A model generated the notes under the pieces. It had not been told where the DNA came from. It ran no database searches and saw only the letters and a program-made list of their open reading frames with translations. This document shows positions 1-8,876 of a DNA stretch of 51,275 nt, one piece after another. Each line of letters begins with the position of its first letter. Positions within the stretch are counted from its first letter, which is position 1. Both the position numbers and the translations under genes were made by a program. The stretch is from an uncultured Ruminococcus sp. (GTDB taxonomy: Bacteria; Bacillota; Clostridia; RUG12999): the NCBI GenBank assembly GCA_902784805.1, contig CACZWD010000002.1, forward strand, positions 1-51,275, read 5' to 3'.

Positions 1-1
1 C

Positions 2-490
2 ACACCTGATTCAAAAAAAGTTGGAATCATATTGAGAAACACCTTTGATGAAGAAGGAAAATATATTTCAAAAGCAAATTCATGGAGTATGGAACTTCCG
101 AATTATTTTCAGCTAATGGGCTCGGATTTAAGCTCTTCAACTTATTACAGCAGTAAAGACGGCATAACTATAAACGTCCAGCAGGCATCGGGACTTTATA
201 AGTCTATCAAAGAGCTTAAAGAAACAATGGTTCTTCTTGAAAAAAAAGAAAGTCGTAGAAAAGACACGGAAATTATAGTCGGAACTGACAGCAAGAAGAT
301 TGGTGATAATAGCTATACCTCTTTTACAGAACTTATAAAATCAGATAACGACGCTGCGTATTTACAGTATTTTGTATCATACAGCAGCGGTATAACAATG
401 ACCATAACCGTTTTATATCCCGAACTTGCTTATTCAAAAAGGAACATTCAAGTTGTTGAGGATATAGTAGCGTCATATAAGGATAATTAA
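2..490 (+). CDS. Hypothetical protein, 3' part only (5' end outside window)
   Basis: The reading frame is open to the left edge. A TTG at 32 is an internal codon of a longer gene, since in-frame codons continue upstream to base 2 with no stop. About 162 C-terminal residues are visible. They contain WSMELPNYF, a central alternating hydrophobic/polar region, and a C-terminal segment that looks like beta-strands followed by a helix (ITMTITVLYPEL, then VVEDIVASY). This layout resembles PsbP/Mog1-like lipoprotein or secreted domains common in Firmicutes, but that is only an impression of fold. No signal peptide can be seen because the N-terminus is missing. It stands alone: the next gene is tRNA-Leu on the other strand. 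Confidence 0.6.
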   Translation, partial: TPDSKKVGIILRNTFDEEGKYISKANSWSMELPNYFQLMGSDLSSSTYYSSKDGITINVQQASGLYKSIKELKETMVLLEKKESRRKDTEIIVGTDSKKIGDNSYTSFTELIKSDNDAAYLQYFVSYSSGITMTITVLYPELAYSKRNIQVVEDIVASYKDN

Positions 491-711
491 AAATATTTTT
501 ATAATACGCCCCGTGCAGTAATAAGCAAAGCTTGCTACTGCATGGCGTAAATGATTTTATGAAATTTTTGCAAAAGCCGGGCGGTTCAGATGTACTCAAA
601 ACCGTAACAAGTTGGTAGCAATTTGAAGGCGTTATTGAAACGCGCTTGTAAATAAATAGCCAGCGTTTGCGTGATTTTTTGCGAAAAGTATAGTGGCAAC
701 AAAGCATATGA

Positions 712-740
712 AAAACGCCTGTGAAAATCACAGGCGTTTT
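712..740. repeat. Perfect 12-bp inverted repeat (terminator-like hairpin)
   Basis: AAAACGCCTGTG at 712-723 and CACAGGCGTTTT at 729-740 are exact reverse complements with a 5-base AAAAT loop. A-runs and T-runs flank it on both strands, so it could end transcription from either side. No gene adjoins it directly. Confidence 0.7.
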
Positions 741-933
741 GAATGCAGCAAAATTTGCTGCGATGTGGTGCTATAGGATTTAATTTGAGAGCATTGTAAG
801 ATATATATCCGAAAAAAGGTTGGTTGTGACAGTTTTCCATAGGCGAGTGCGTTTACAAACGAGTAAGGAAACTGAGCGTGACTTTTTTCGGAGAAGGAGG
901 AACAACAATGCATGTGACTGATTTTGTGCAAAC

Positions 934-963
934 AAAAACCGGAACGAAGCAAAGTTCGTTCCG
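934..963 (-). terminator. tRNA-Leu terminator
   Basis: A 9-bp perfect stem (940-948 with 955-963, CGGAACGAA/TTCGTTCCG) has a 6-base loop. On the minus strand it is followed by a T-rich tract. It begins three bases after the encoded CCA of tRNA-Leu. Nearly the same hairpin follows tRNA-Thr at 31297-31330. Confidence 0.85.
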
Positions 964-966
964 ACG

Positions 967-1053
967 TGGTGCCGGTGGTGGGAGTTGAACCCACACGGTA
1001 TTGCTACCAACGGATTTTGAGTCCGTCACGTCTGCCAATTCCATCACACCGAC
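967..1053 (-). tRNA. tRNA-Leu(CAA)
   Basis: An 87-nt class II tRNA including an encoded 3' CCA (complement of TGG at 967-969). The acceptor stem GTCGGTG/CACCGGC pairs fully, with one G-T pair. The anticodon stem ACGGA/TCCGT encloses the loop CTCAAAA, giving anticodon CAA, which reads UUG leucine codons. A long variable arm follows, as expected for tRNA-Leu. The T loop is GGTTCAACT-like. A promoter lies directly upstream at 1067-1095 and an intrinsic terminator directly downstream. Confidence 0.95.
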
Positions 1054-1066
1054 AAATCACTATATT

Positions 1067-1095
1067 ATTATACTATAAAAACAAGGAAAAATCAA
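1067..1095 (-). promoter_or_regulatory. Sigma-A promoter of tRNA-Leu
   Basis: On the minus strand TTGATT (1090-1095) is 17 bp upstream of TATAAT (1067-1072). The tRNA 5' end at 1053 lies about 13 bases past the -10 box, so the 5' leader would be very short. Confidence 0.75.
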
Positions 1096-1105
1096 GCGTT
1101 TTTTT

Positions 1106-1141
1106 AAAATTATATAGAATTTTTAAATTCTATATAATTTT
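1106..1141. repeat. Perfect 17-bp palindrome around the tatD stop codon
   Basis: 1106-1122 (AAAATTATATAGAATTT) and 1125-1141 are exact reverse complements with a two-base loop. The last tatD codons lie in one arm and the stop codon at 1123-1125 spans the loop. The long T-run that would make it a strong terminator is on the plus strand; on the minus strand only the four Ts inside the arm follow the stem. It may still end the tatD transcript. Confidence 0.6.
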
Positions 1142-1887
1142 TTTGCGTTTTCAGTAGTTATTTTTGCTACGGTTTCAACGGTAACCTTTTTTATTTCGGC
1201 AATTTTCTCTGCTATGTACCTGATATTGCGACTGTCGTTGCGTGTGCCTCGAACAGGCTCCGGAGCAAGATATGGGCAGTCTGTTTCTATTAAAATATGT
1301 TCAAGCGGAATTTCCGAAACAACCTGAACGCCGCGGCGGTTGTTTTTAAATGTAACAGGTCCGCCGACCGAAATATACATACCGATATTTATCACTTCTT
1401 GAGCTGTTTCCGGGCTGCCGCTGAAGCAATGCATTACACCGCCGATTTTTGCAATATTATATTTTTTTAAAATGTCTGTACAATCTTTAACCGCGTCACG
1501 GCAATGCACTGCAATGGGCTTATTAAGCTCCAGCGCAAGCTCAATTTGACGTTTGAACCACTTTTTTTGAAGCTCACGGGGGGAGTTGTCATAGTAATAG
1601 TCAAGCCCGATTTCACCGATTGCGACAACTTTGTCAGACTCTGCAAGCTCTGCAAGCTCCGGTATATCTTTTTCCGTCATATTTTCTGCATTATGCGGAT
1701 GAACTCCTACCGCTGCATATATAAACGGGTATCGCTTTGCCAAAACAATTGATTGCCGTGAAGAAGCAAGGTCATCACCGATGTTTGCAATATACGAAAC
1801 CCCTGAGTTTTGCATATCGGAGATAACGGCTTCACGGTCATTATTGAATTTTATGTCATTAAGGTGGGCGTGTGAATCAAAAAACAT
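1123..1887 (-). CDS. tatD: TatD family metal-dependent hydrolase
   Basis: 254 residues, the usual length for TatD/YcfH nucleases, which cleave DNA in a metal-dependent way and act in DNA repair or turnover. The metal ligands expected for the TIM-barrel amidohydrolase fold are present: HAH at 6-8, E92 in GEIGLDYY, H128 in VHCRDA, H153 in MHCFSG and D203 in ETDCPYLAP. The ATG start has AGAGG about 10 bases upstream. It is the last gene of the six-gene minus-strand operon, 41 bases after the thioredoxin-like gene. The palindrome at 1106-1141 covers its stop codon. The family call is firm; the in vivo substrate is not known. Confidence 0.93.
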   Translation of the reverse strand: MFFDSHAHLNDIKFNNDREAVISDMQNSGVSYIANIGDDLASSRQSIVLAKRYPFIYAAVGVHPHNAENMTEKDIPELAELAESDKVVAIGEIGLDYYYDNSPRELQKKWFKRQIELALELNKPIAVHCRDAVKDCTDILKKYNIAKIGGVMHCFSGSPETAQEVINIGMYISVGGPVTFKNNRRGVQVVSEIPLEHILIETDCPYLAPEPVRGTRNDSRNIRYIAEKIAEIKKVTVETVAKITTENAKKLYRI

Positions 1888-1928
1888 AGTAAAAAGCCTC
1901 TATTTTTTTAGTAATGGCATTGGTTTCG

Positions 1929-2258
1929 TCATTCTGTCGGACGATTATATTTGATAATAAAAGCGTCAAATTCATCGTCAGTCAAAAAACCAACATTTCG
2001 TGCCGTTTCATTTCCGTTTTCAAAAACAATAAGAGTGGGGACAGAGGTAATGCCATATTTTGTTGTTAAAATAATTTCATTATCAATATTAACTTTTCCG
2101 AAAATAATGCTGTCTGAATATTTTTCCGCCATATGAGAAAATACCGGTGAAAAGCTCGCGCAGGCATTGTCCCAAGAGGCTCTGAACTGAACGATAACAG
2201 GTAAATTTACATTTATGACTTCAGCTTCAAAATTTTCGGCTGTCAGCTCAATTTCCAT
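1929..2258 (-). CDS. Thioredoxin-fold protein lacking the CxxC motif
   Basis: 109 residues with a full thioredoxin fold pattern: VIVQFRASW before the active-site position, VNIDNE in the middle and the cis-proline loop TSVPT (P74). The active site reads W29-D30-N31-A32-C33, so the first, nucleophilic cysteine is aspartate and only the second cysteine remains. It therefore cannot perform ordinary thioredoxin disulfide exchange; a monothiol, chaperone-like or binding role is inference. The start codon overlaps the end of trmFO by 11 bases and has GGAGG upstream, so translation is coupled. Compare the orthodox CGNC thioredoxin at 19197-19502. Confidence 0.85.
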   Translation of the reverse strand: MEIELTAENFEAEVINVNLPVIVQFRASWDNACASFSPVFSHMAEKYSDSIIFGKVNIDNEIILTTKYGITSVPTLIVFENGNETARNVGFLTDDEFDAFIIKYNRPTE

Positions 2259-3594
2259 TCTGTTTTTCCTCCATATCGGCGCTGATTAAAAGCTTGTCAA
2301 TATATTCAAGTGACCGCATTGATATAAGCCGGTTTTTTTCCGCTTTAGCGCCTTTGCCTTTGATTTTAATTTCAAGCGGACTCATTATGCCGAAAGTAAT
2401 GTTCATAGGCACAAATTTTCCGAGGGAGTTTTCGGATATATACGATGCCAGACCGCCGAGTGCGGTTATAGGGGGCAATATAAAAGGAGGCGTACCGGTT
2501 AATTCATTTGCAAGATTTATACCTGCCATAAGCCCTGACGAAGCGGACTCGACATATCCTTCAACGCCCGTCATCTGTCCGGCAAAGTATAATGGCAAAA
2601 CGCTGTTTTTAAGTCTGTATCTGTTATCAAGCAGAACAGGAGAATTCATATAAGTGTTTCTGTGCATTACGCCGTATCTTACAAATTCAGCGTTTTTAAG
2701 CGCAGGTATAAGCGAAAAAACACGTTTTTGCTCACCCCATTTAAGATGCGTCTGAAACCCTACCATATTATAAAGAGAGCCTTCTTTATTATCCTGTCTT
2801 AATTGTACAACGGCATATGCCTCCGTGCCTGTTGCGGGATTGATAAGACCGACAGGCTTGAGAGGTCCGTAAAGCATGGTTTCCTCGCCTCTTGACGCCA
2901 TTGTTTCAATCGGCATACAACCTTCAAAAACAATTTTTTTATCTACGTCCTTTAACGGCGCGGCTTCGGCATTTATAAGCTCATGATAAAAAATATCATA
3001 TTCCTCTTTTGTCATGGGACAGTTAATATAATCGTCCTCGCCTTTTCCGTATCTTGATGCTCTGAACGCTTTTGACATATCTACCGACTCAAGAGTTACA
3101 ATGGGAGCCGCGGCATCAAAAAAATACAAATTTTCACTGCCTGTAAGTGCTGTTATTTTCTCAAAAAGTCGGGGAGTAGTAAGAGGTCCTGTCGCAATAA
3201 CCGAGTTTTCAGTGGGAAGTTCCGTAAGCTCAAAGCTTTTAAAATCAATCAGCGGGTGATTTTTAATTTTTGAAGTTACCATATCGGAAAAAGCTGTGCG
3301 ATCAACCGCCAGCGCACCGCCGGCAGGAACTTTTGTTGCGTCGGCACATTCCATAATAAGCGAGCCGAGCCTGCGCATTTCCTCTTTTAAAAGACCGACT
3401 GCGTTTTCGAGCCTGTCAGAACGCAAAGAATTACTGCATACAAGCTCCGCCAAGCCGTCATAGTGATGAGCGGGAGTTTTTTTGTTCGGTTTCATATCGA
3501 TAAGTGTAACATTTATACCGCGCGTCGCGAGTTGCCACGCGGCTTCACAGCCCGCAAGCCCCGCACCTGCGACAATAGCTTTATTCATTTTCAT
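2248..3594 (-). CDS. trmFO: Methylenetetrahydrofolate--tRNA-(uracil-5-)-methyltransferase TrmFO
   Basis: This folate/FAD-dependent enzyme makes ribothymidine at position 54 of tRNA in most Firmicutes. The N-terminus has the FAD dinucleotide-binding motif [10 protein letters not shown], followed by the family signature CSNSLRSD and further on [15 protein letters not shown] near the C-terminus. The frame is open upstream to 3633, but the start is taken at the ATG at 3594 (448 residues); 3588 is equally possible. Both overlap the topA stop, which implies translational coupling. Following topA is the classic Bacillus/Clostridium arrangement. Length fits the family (about 435-450). Confidence 0.95.
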   Translation of the reverse strand: MKMNKAIVAGAGLAGCEAAWQLATRGINVTLIDMKPNKKTPAHHYDGLAELVCSNSLRSDRLENAVGLLKEEMRRLGSLIMECADATKVPAGGALAVDRTAFSDMVTSKIKNHPLIDFKSFELTELPTENSVIATGPLTTPRLFEKITALTGSENLYFFDAAAPIVTLESVDMSKAFRASRYGKGEDDYINCPMTKEEYDIFYHELINAEAAPLKDVDKKIVFEGCMPIETMASRGEETMLYGPLKPVGLINPATGTEAYAVVQLRQDNKEGSLYNMVGFQTHLKWGEQKRVFSLIPALKNAEFVRYGVMHRNTYMNSPVLLDNRYRLKNSVLPLYFAGQMTGVEGYVESASSGLMAGINLANELTGTPPFILPPITALGGLASYISENSLGKFVPMNITFGIMSPLEIKIKGKGAKAEKNRLISMRSLEYIDKLLISADMEEKQNGN

Positions 3595-5692
3595 CAGCTT
3601 TCTTTTTAGATCGTTTCTGTTTGTTGTATTCACAATCTTTATTGAGACAGATTTTGTTGTTTTTGAGTATTCTGCCTTTTATGGAGCGGTTAAGAAGCAT
3701 ATTTCCACAAACGGGACACTTTTCGTTTGTTGGTTCGTCCCAACTCATAAAATCACATTCAGGGTTGTTGTTACAACCAAAATAGCGTATTCCTTTGCGG
3801 CTTCTGCGTATAACAATACTGCCTCCGCATTTAGGACAATTTACGCCTGTTTCTTCAATTATGGGTTTTGTATTTTTGCATGACGGGAAACCTGGGCAAG
3901 CAAGAAATCTGCCAAACCGTCCGTCACGGTAAACCATTTTTCTGCCGCAAAGCTCACAAGTAACATCGGATTCCTCAAGAGAAAGCTTAACATGCTCAAT
4001 TTTTTTGTCTGCCTGTTCAAGCTCTTTTTTAAACGGCGGATAAAAATCCCGCAGAATTTTTTTCCATTCAAGCTTGCCTTCTTCAACTTCATCAAGCTTT
4101 GTTTCCATATTTGCTGTAAATTCAACATCAACAATCTGAGCAAAATTATCTTTCATAAGGTCGTTTACAGCAATACCAAGTTCTGTAGGATAAAGCTGTT
4201 TTTTATCTTTTAAAACGTATTTTCTCGCAACAATTGTTGAAACGGTAGGCGCATATGTGCTTGGCCTGCCTATACCGAGCTCCTCAAGGGTTTTTATAAG
4301 GCTTGCTTCGGTGTAGCGTGCCGGAGGCTGCGTGAAATGCTTTTTTGGCGTAAGCTCTTTAAGATTTAAAACATCGTTTTCATTTATGGGCGGAAGCGGC
4401 TGACTTTTTTCTTTATTGTCACTTACTTCTTCATAAATAGTTGTAAAGCCCGGAAAGACTATACTACTGCCACTTACTTTAAAAATATAATCTGCAGCGG
4501 AAATTGTAACGCTTGTAATATCAAGTTCAGCAGAGGACATCTGACTTGCAACAAACCTATCCCATATAAGTTTATATATTTTAAACTGTTCTGACGAAAG
4601 AGAATCTTTAATATTTTCGGGAACAAGCTCCGGAAGCGAAGGTCTGATAGCTTCATGAGCATCTTGCGCGTTTTTTTTGTTTTTAAAAATTCGCGGAGAT
4701 ATAGGCATATATTCCTTGCCCCATCTGCCCATAATATATTTTCGTACGGAGGAGATTGCTTCGTCCGCAATGCGCACAGAGTCTGTTCTCATATAGGTTA
4801 TTAAACCTACGGCACCAATGCTTTTTATTTCGACACCTTCATAAAGTTGCTGAGCTATCATCATGGTGCGTGTTGAAGTATATCCGAATTTATTCGCAGC
4901 TTCCTGCTGAAGTGTGCTTGTTATAAACGGAGGAAGAGGAGGACGATTTTTAGAAGTCTTTTTTACCTCGGTAACTTTATACTCCGCGCCCTTAAGCGCG
5001 TTTATAATGTTTATTGTTTGTTGTTCATTTTCAGGCACTATTTTATCTTTTTTGTTTCCGTAAAATTTAGCTGTAAATTTCTTTTTTGACGGGGGATTTG
5101 TAAGCGAAGCCTCGATACTCCAGTATTCTTTCGGTTCAAAAGCGATTATTTCATCTTCTCTATCACATATAAGCTTTGTAGCAACAGATTGCACACGTCC
5201 GGCACTCAAGCCTTTTTTAACTTTGCGCCAGAGAAGGGGAGAAATGGAGTATCCTACAATTCGGTCAAGTAAACGTCTTGCCTGCTGGGCGTTTACAAGG
5301 TCATAGTCAATGTTTCTGGGCTCTTTTATTGCTGCCTTTACGGCATCCTTTGTTATTTCGTTAAAAACAACTCTTGACGTGGTTTTTTCGGGTAAATTAA
5401 GCGCCTGCATAATATGCCATGAAATAGCTTCTCCTTCACGGTCAGGGTCCGTCGCGAGAATAACTTTATCGGAAGCTTTTACTTCTTTTTTAAGTTCCTT
5501 CATAACATCGCCTTTACCCCTTATTGTGAGGTAAGAAGGCTCAAAATCATTCTCAAAATCAACTCCCATTGAGCTTTTCGGAAGGTCACGTATATGCCCC
5601 ATAGTGGCTCGTACCGTATAATTAGTGCCAAGATATTTTTTTATTGTTTTTGATTTTGCGGGTGATTCGACAATCAAGAGTGTTTTTCCCAT
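3581..5692 (-). CDS. topA: DNA topoisomerase I
   Basis: 703 residues, type IA topoisomerase that relaxes negative supercoils. The Toprim domain is at the N-terminus with E9 in VESPAKS and the acidic cluster D82-P-D84 in TDPDREGE. The catalytic tyrosine is Y300 in [19 protein letters not shown] (251-260) and GRPSTYAP are further family motifs. The C-terminus carries three four-cysteine zinc ribbons starting at residues 579, 619 and 659, exactly 40 residues apart. The ATG start has AAAGGA seven bases upstream. It lies 15 bases after dprA and overlaps trmFO. Confidence 0.97.
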   Translation of the reverse strand: MGKTLLIVESPAKSKTIKKYLGTNYTVRATMGHIRDLPKSSMGVDFENDFEPSYLTIRGKGDVMKELKKEVKASDKVILATDPDREGEAISWHIMQALNLPEKTTSRVVFNEITKDAVKAAIKEPRNIDYDLVNAQQARRLLDRIVGYSISPLLWRKVKKGLSAGRVQSVATKLICDREDEIIAFEPKEYWSIEASLTNPPSKKKFTAKFYGNKKDKIVPENEQQTINIINALKGAEYKVTEVKKTSKNRPPLPPFITSTLQQEAANKFGYTSTRTMMIAQQLYEGVEIKSIGAVGLITYMRTDSVRIADEAISSVRKYIMGRWGKEYMPISPRIFKNKKNAQDAHEAIRPSLPELVPENIKDSLSSEQFKIYKLIWDRFVASQMSSAELDITSVTISAADYIFKVSGSSIVFPGFTTIYEEVSDNKEKSQPLPPINENDVLNLKELTPKKHFTQPPARYTEASLIKTLEELGIGRPSTYAPTVSTIVARKYVLKDKKQLYPTELGIAVNDLMKDNFAQIVDVEFTANMETKLDEVEEGKLEWKKILRDFYPPFKKELEQADKKIEHVKLSLEESDVTCELCGRKMVYRDGRFGRFLACPGFPSCKNTKPIIEETGVNCPKCGGSIVIRRSRKGIRYFGCNNNPECDFMSWDEPTNEKCPVCGNMLLNRSIKGRILKNNKICLNKDCEYNKQKRSKKKADENE

Positions 5693-5707
5693 AGTTTATT
5701 CCTTTCT

Positions 5708-6844
5708 TTAACGTATTTTCGAGGTCTTTATAAATTTTTGTCCGGGAAGAGCTTCGACAAGCCCGGATATTTCGAGAAGTGTCATAACTGAGCTGACTTT
5801 CGGAAGAGGTAAGCCCGTATGAGCGCTTATTTCATCTAACGAAAGCGCTTCGGTTCTTACAGCTTCCATAATTAGCTGTTCCGGCATAATTTCATCATCG
5901 GATATAATATTTTGAGAAACGGGCACAGCTTCGGGCTGATTGTCCGGACTGCCGCCGTCATCTTCATCATAGGTCAAAAAATCAAACTGCTCAAGAATAT
6001 CATTAATGCCTGTAACAATATAAGCGCCGTTTTTTATGAGCCTGTTTGTGCCGACAGAATTGGGGCTTGTTATATTTCCGGGTACGGCAAAAAGCTCTTT
6101 GCCTTGTTCAAGTGCAAGCTTTGCCGTTGTTGAGGTACCGCTTACTTCTTCGGCTTCAACAACTATAATGCCGTGTGATAAGCCACTGATAATTCTGTTC
6201 CTTTGCGGAAAATTCCACTTGTATGGAGGCGTATCGAAAGCAAATTCGGACATTACTTCACCGTGCTGCATTATATTTACCATTCGTGAGGCGTTTTCTT
6301 TCGGATAAACAACATTTACTCCACAGCCGAGAACAGCAATGGTTTTTCCGCCGGCTTCAACCGCGCCGTCGTGAGCCGCGGAATCAATACCTGTTGCCAT
6401 ACCGCTGACAATAACAACACCTCTTTTTGCAAGCTCATAGGCAAGGTCGTGAGCAACGCTTAAGCCATAGCTGCTTGCCCGCCTGCTTCCAATAATACCT
6501 ATACGCAGTCTGTCATCGCCTGTCACGTCGCAGGTTCCGCGCCTGTAAAGTACATATGGCGAATCATCAATATCTTTAAGGTCATCCGGATAATTTTCGC
6601 TGTCCGGACAAACAAGCGTAATATTATATTTATCCGCTGCCGCGATTTCCTTTTCGGCGGCACGAAGGTCTTTAACAAGCAGAGCGTTTAATAACTCACC
6701 GTCAGCTGCGCCTGCCTTACGCAAATCGGTTTCGGACATATTATATATTTCTTCGGGCGTGTGGTCGGAAAGCAGCTTATTTGCGCTTATGCGGCGGTTT
6801 CCCGCAGCAAGGGAAAACCACAGCCAATATTTTATGTTATCCAT
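5708..6844 (-). CDS. dprA: DNA-processing protein DprA (Smf)
   Basis: 378 residues. DprA binds single-stranded DNA entering the cell during transformation and loads RecA. The Rossmann-like core is clear: IGIIGSRRASSYG, SGMATGIDSAAH, VLGCGVNVVYP, FPQRNRIISGLS and AVPGNITSPNS GTN follow in family order. A C-terminal winged-helix segment (about 315-375, SLDEISAHTGLPLPKVSSVM) is of the type seen in longer DprA proteins. The ATG has AAAGGA upstream. It is third from the end of the conserved block with topA and trmFO. No other competence genes are in the window, so natural transformation is not shown. Confidence 0.95.
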   Translation of the reverse strand: MDNIKYWLWFSLAAGNRRISANKLLSDHTPEEIYNMSETDLRKAGAADGELLNALLVKDLRAAEKEIAAADKYNITLVCPDSENYPDDLKDIDDSPYVLYRRGTCDVTGDDRLRIGIIGSRRASSYGLSVAHDLAYELAKRGVVIVSGMATGIDSAAHDGAVEAGGKTIAVLGCGVNVVYPKENASRMVNIMQHGEVMSEFAFDTPPYKWNFPQRNRIISGLSHGIIVVEAEEVSGTSTTAKLALEQGKELFAVPGNITSPNSVGTNRLIKNGAYIVTGINDILEQFDFLTYDEDDGGSPDNQPEAVPVSQNIISDDEIMPEQLIMEAVRTEALSLDEISAHTGLPLPKVSSVMTLLEISGLVEALPGQKFIKTSKIR

Positions 6845-6862
6845 AATACCATTTCCTTTAAT

Positions 6863-7639
6863 TTAAAGCTTTTGCCTTTTGCGGCGCGCTTCATATATAA
6901 TAATGCCTGCCGCAACGGCAACATTAAGCGATTCGATTTTTCCGTCAATCGGAATTTTTATAAAATTATCGCACATTTTTTTTACTTCATCGCTCATACC
7001 GAAGGCTTCACTGCCCAAAACAATAACCGAAGGAGGTGAAAAATCGGCGTCCGAATAAACTTCCGCGTCCGTCATACGGGTTCCGATAATTTTGTACCCG
7101 GCTTTTTTTAAGACTTTAAGCGACTTTATATTATCGTAAGATGTAAAAGAAGGCACATTAAAAATCGATGACATTGTACTGCGGACGGTTTTCGGATTGT
7201 ACAAATCGACCGTTCCCGCGCCGCAGACAAGCGCGCCTCCGCCGGATGCGTCAAGGGTACGTATTATTGTACCGAGATTTCCGGGGTCGGAAATACCGTC
7301 ACTGAACACGACAAGAGGATATTTTTCGGGCAGAAGCTCCGCAAAGCTCCTTTCGGGGATTTTAACCTCCGCCATAATGTTTTGAGGGTTTGAAGTATCG
7401 CTTATATATTTCATCACATTATCAGTCATACGCAAAACATCGCCGTCATATGCAAAATCCTTGTGATTTTCGCCCAAAATAAGCTTTACCGGCTTTATCC
7501 CGTAAGAAAGCATATCCTTAACGGGACGCTCACCCTCAATAACAAAGCAACCCTCTTTATCGCGGTATTTTTTTAAAGTCTGTAATTTTTTTAAATGTTT
7601 AACATAAGCGTTAGATGTGCTTGTTATCGTTTTTTCCAT
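6863..7639 (-). CDS. TrmH/SpoU family RNA 2'-O-methyltransferase
   Basis: 258 residues. An N-terminal RNA-binding substrate domain (about 5-95, with VIEGERPV) precedes a SPOUT methyltransferase domain. The three SpoU motifs are visible: DPGNLGTIIRT (118-128), VLGSEAFGMS (207-216) and IPIDGKIESLNVAVAAG (229-245). The layout matches RlmB/TsnR-type enzymes that methylate ribose in 23S rRNA or tRNA using S-adenosylmethionine; the exact target cannot be read off. It is the first gene of the operon, with GGAGGA before the ATG and a good promoter 42 bases upstream. Confidence 0.92.
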   Translation of the reverse strand: MEKTITSTSNAYVKHLKKLQTLKKYRDKEGCFVIEGERPVKDMLSYGIKPVKLILGENHKDFAYDGDVLRMTDNVMKYISDTSNPQNIMAEVKIPERSFAELLPEKYPLVVFSDGISDPGNLGTIIRTLDASGGGALVCGAGTVDLYNPKTVRSTMSSIFNVPSFTSYDNIKSLKVLKKAGYKIIGTRMTDAEVYSDADFSPPSVIVLGSEAFGMSDEVKKMCDNFIKIPIDGKIESLNVAVAAGIIIYEARRKRQKL

Positions 7640-7680
7640 TTATTTCCTCCATAAAGCGGGAAAACAAAATTGTTTTTTGT

Positions 7681-7709
7681 ATTATACAATAAATTTCCAA
7701 AAAAATCAA
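7681..7709 (-). promoter_or_regulatory. Promoter of the spoU-dprA-topA-trmFO-trx-tatD operon
   Basis: On the minus strand TTGATT (7704-7709), a 17-bp spacer and TATAAT (7681-7686). It is the only strong promoter seen ahead of this tightly packed gene string. Confidence 0.75.
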
Positions 7710-7736
7710 GTTTTTTAGATGTGTATTTTACGCAAA

Positions 7737-7771
7737 AACACACGTAAGGAAGAGCTTCCAAAACGTGTGTT
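7737..7771 (-). terminator. asnA terminator
   Basis: AACACACG (7737-7744) pairs with CGTGTGTT (7764-7771), and the interior adds GGAAG/CTTCC, giving a long hairpin followed by TTTTG on the minus strand. It sits nine bases beyond the asnA stop codon. Confidence 0.8.
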
Positions 7772-7779
7772 ATTTGTTT

Positions 7780-8787
7780 TTAGAGAAGCGGCACACCGTT
7801 TTCCTCACATTTTTTAACAGTTTCAGCGTCCCAGATGCTTGACTGAACTTCACCAATATGAGCACAGCCCATCATAAGCATACAAAGCCTTGATTGACCG
7901 ATGCCTCCGCCTATTGTCAGAGGAAGCTCGCCGTTTAACAGCATTTTATGAAAAGGCAGGGCTTCTCTTTCGGTGCAACCCGCTGTTTCAAGCTGTTTTT
8001 TCAGAGAAACCTCATCAACTCTTATACCCATTGACGATACTTCAAAAGCGCATTTTAAAACATCGTTCCAAAACATAATATCACAGTTTAACTCCCAGTC
8101 GTCATAATCGGGCGCCCTGCCGTCATGAGGCTTGCCGGAACGTAACGCGCCGCCTATTTGCATAATACAAGCAGTTTTGTGTTCTTTTAAATATTCGTTT
8201 TCGCGCTCATGGGGGGTGAGAGTCGGGTACATATCCTCAAGCTCCTGAGATGTAATAAACGAAACATCTCTTGAAAGTTTAACTTTAAGCTGTGGAAAAT
8301 GCACAAAAAGACGCTCTTTAACATCGCAGATTGCGCCGACAATCGTGTTTACAATGAGCTTTAAATAGTCTGTATTGCGGTTTTCGCGTGTAATGATTTT
8401 TTCCCAGTCCCACTGGTCAACATAAACCGAATGAAGATTATCAAGCTCCTCGTCGCGTCTTATGGCGTTCATATCGGTATAAAGACCGTTGCCTACCATA
8501 AAGTTGTATTTTTTAAGCGCAAGCCTTTTCCATTTGGCGAGAGAATGAACCACCTGGGCTTCCGCGCCTATTGCCGGCACATCAAAAGAAACGGGACGTT
8601 CATAACCGTTTAAATTGTCATTAAGCCCCGAATCCTCCGTAACAAAAAGCGGAGCGGAAACACGCTTTAAGTTAAGCGCCGTCGAAAATTCTTTTTGAAA
8701 TGTATCTTTTATGTAAGCGATTGCCCTTTGCGTATCATACGCGTCAAGAGTAGGCTTATAGCCGTCGGGAATATATATTTTGTTCAT
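7780..8787 (-). CDS. asnA: Aspartate--ammonia ligase (AsnA)
   Basis: 335 residues. This ATP-dependent enzyme makes asparagine from aspartate and free ammonia and is related to class II aminoacyl-tRNA synthetases. Recognisable segments include the N-terminal [40 protein letters not shown] [11 protein letters not shown], and [12 protein letters not shown] near the C-terminus (the class II motif 3 arginine). Length matches the family (about 330). A GTG at 8796 extends the frame, but the ATG at 8787 has GAGGTG six bases upstream and is chosen. It is a single-gene unit with its own promoter and terminator. Confidence 0.96.
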   Translation of the reverse strand: MNKIYIPDGYKPTLDAYDTQRAIAYIKDTFQKEFSTALNLKRVSAPLFVTEDSGLNDNLNGYERPVSFDVPAIGAEAQVVHSLAKWKRLALKKYNFMVGNGLYTDMNAIRRDEELDNLHSVYVDQWDWEKIITRENRNTDYLKLIVNTIVGAICDVKERLFVHFPQLKVKLSRDVSFITSQELEDMYPTLTPHERENEYLKEHKTACIMQIGGALRSGKPHDGRAPDYDDWELNCDIMFWNDVLKCAFEVSSMGIRVDEVSLKKQLETAGCTEREALPFHKMLLNGELPLTIGGGIGQSRLCMLMMGCAHIGEVQSSIWDAETVKKCEENGVPLL

Positions 8788-8842
8788 AATTTGCACCTCA
8801 TATTATATAGAATAAAGAAACAATAAAATAAAATCAAGTTTT

Positions 8843-8871
8843 ATTTTACCACTTTTACCGCTTTCTGTCAA
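8843..8871 (-). promoter_or_regulatory. asnA promoter
   Basis: On the minus strand TTGACA (8866-8871), a 17-bp spacer and TAAAAT (8843-8848). It lies just downstream of the AraC gene stop. The leader of about 50 bases contains a weak AT-rich stem; no known riboswitch is evident. Confidence 0.75.
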
Positions 8872-8876
8872 TAGTT

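Larger units (their letters stand above)
491..966. other. Gene-free region with hairpin-tail repeats
   Basis: This is 476 bp without a credible gene. The short frames here overlap one another and lack ribosome-binding sites. It holds an imperfect hairpin at about 512-545 (GCAGTA/TACTGC arms), a perfect 12-bp inverted repeat at 712-740, and the tRNA-Leu terminator at 934-963. On the minus strand both of the last two hairpins are followed by similar tails, roughly 634-710 and 846-916. The two tails share GCGTGA, a TTTTTT tract and an ACAA-GCAT-TG block in the same order. It reads as two diverged copies of one intergenic element. Confidence 0.55.

Noticed and set aside
333..1047. Several overlapping minus-strand frames of 60-130 codons in the gene-free region and over tRNA-Leu
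   Set aside because: They overlap each other and the tRNA, have no ribosome-binding sites, and are rich in Cys/His/Phe as expected from translated repeats.
924..1157. Plus-strand frame of 77 codons across tRNA-Leu
   Set aside because: It is the antisense of the tRNA and of its promoter; no start signal.
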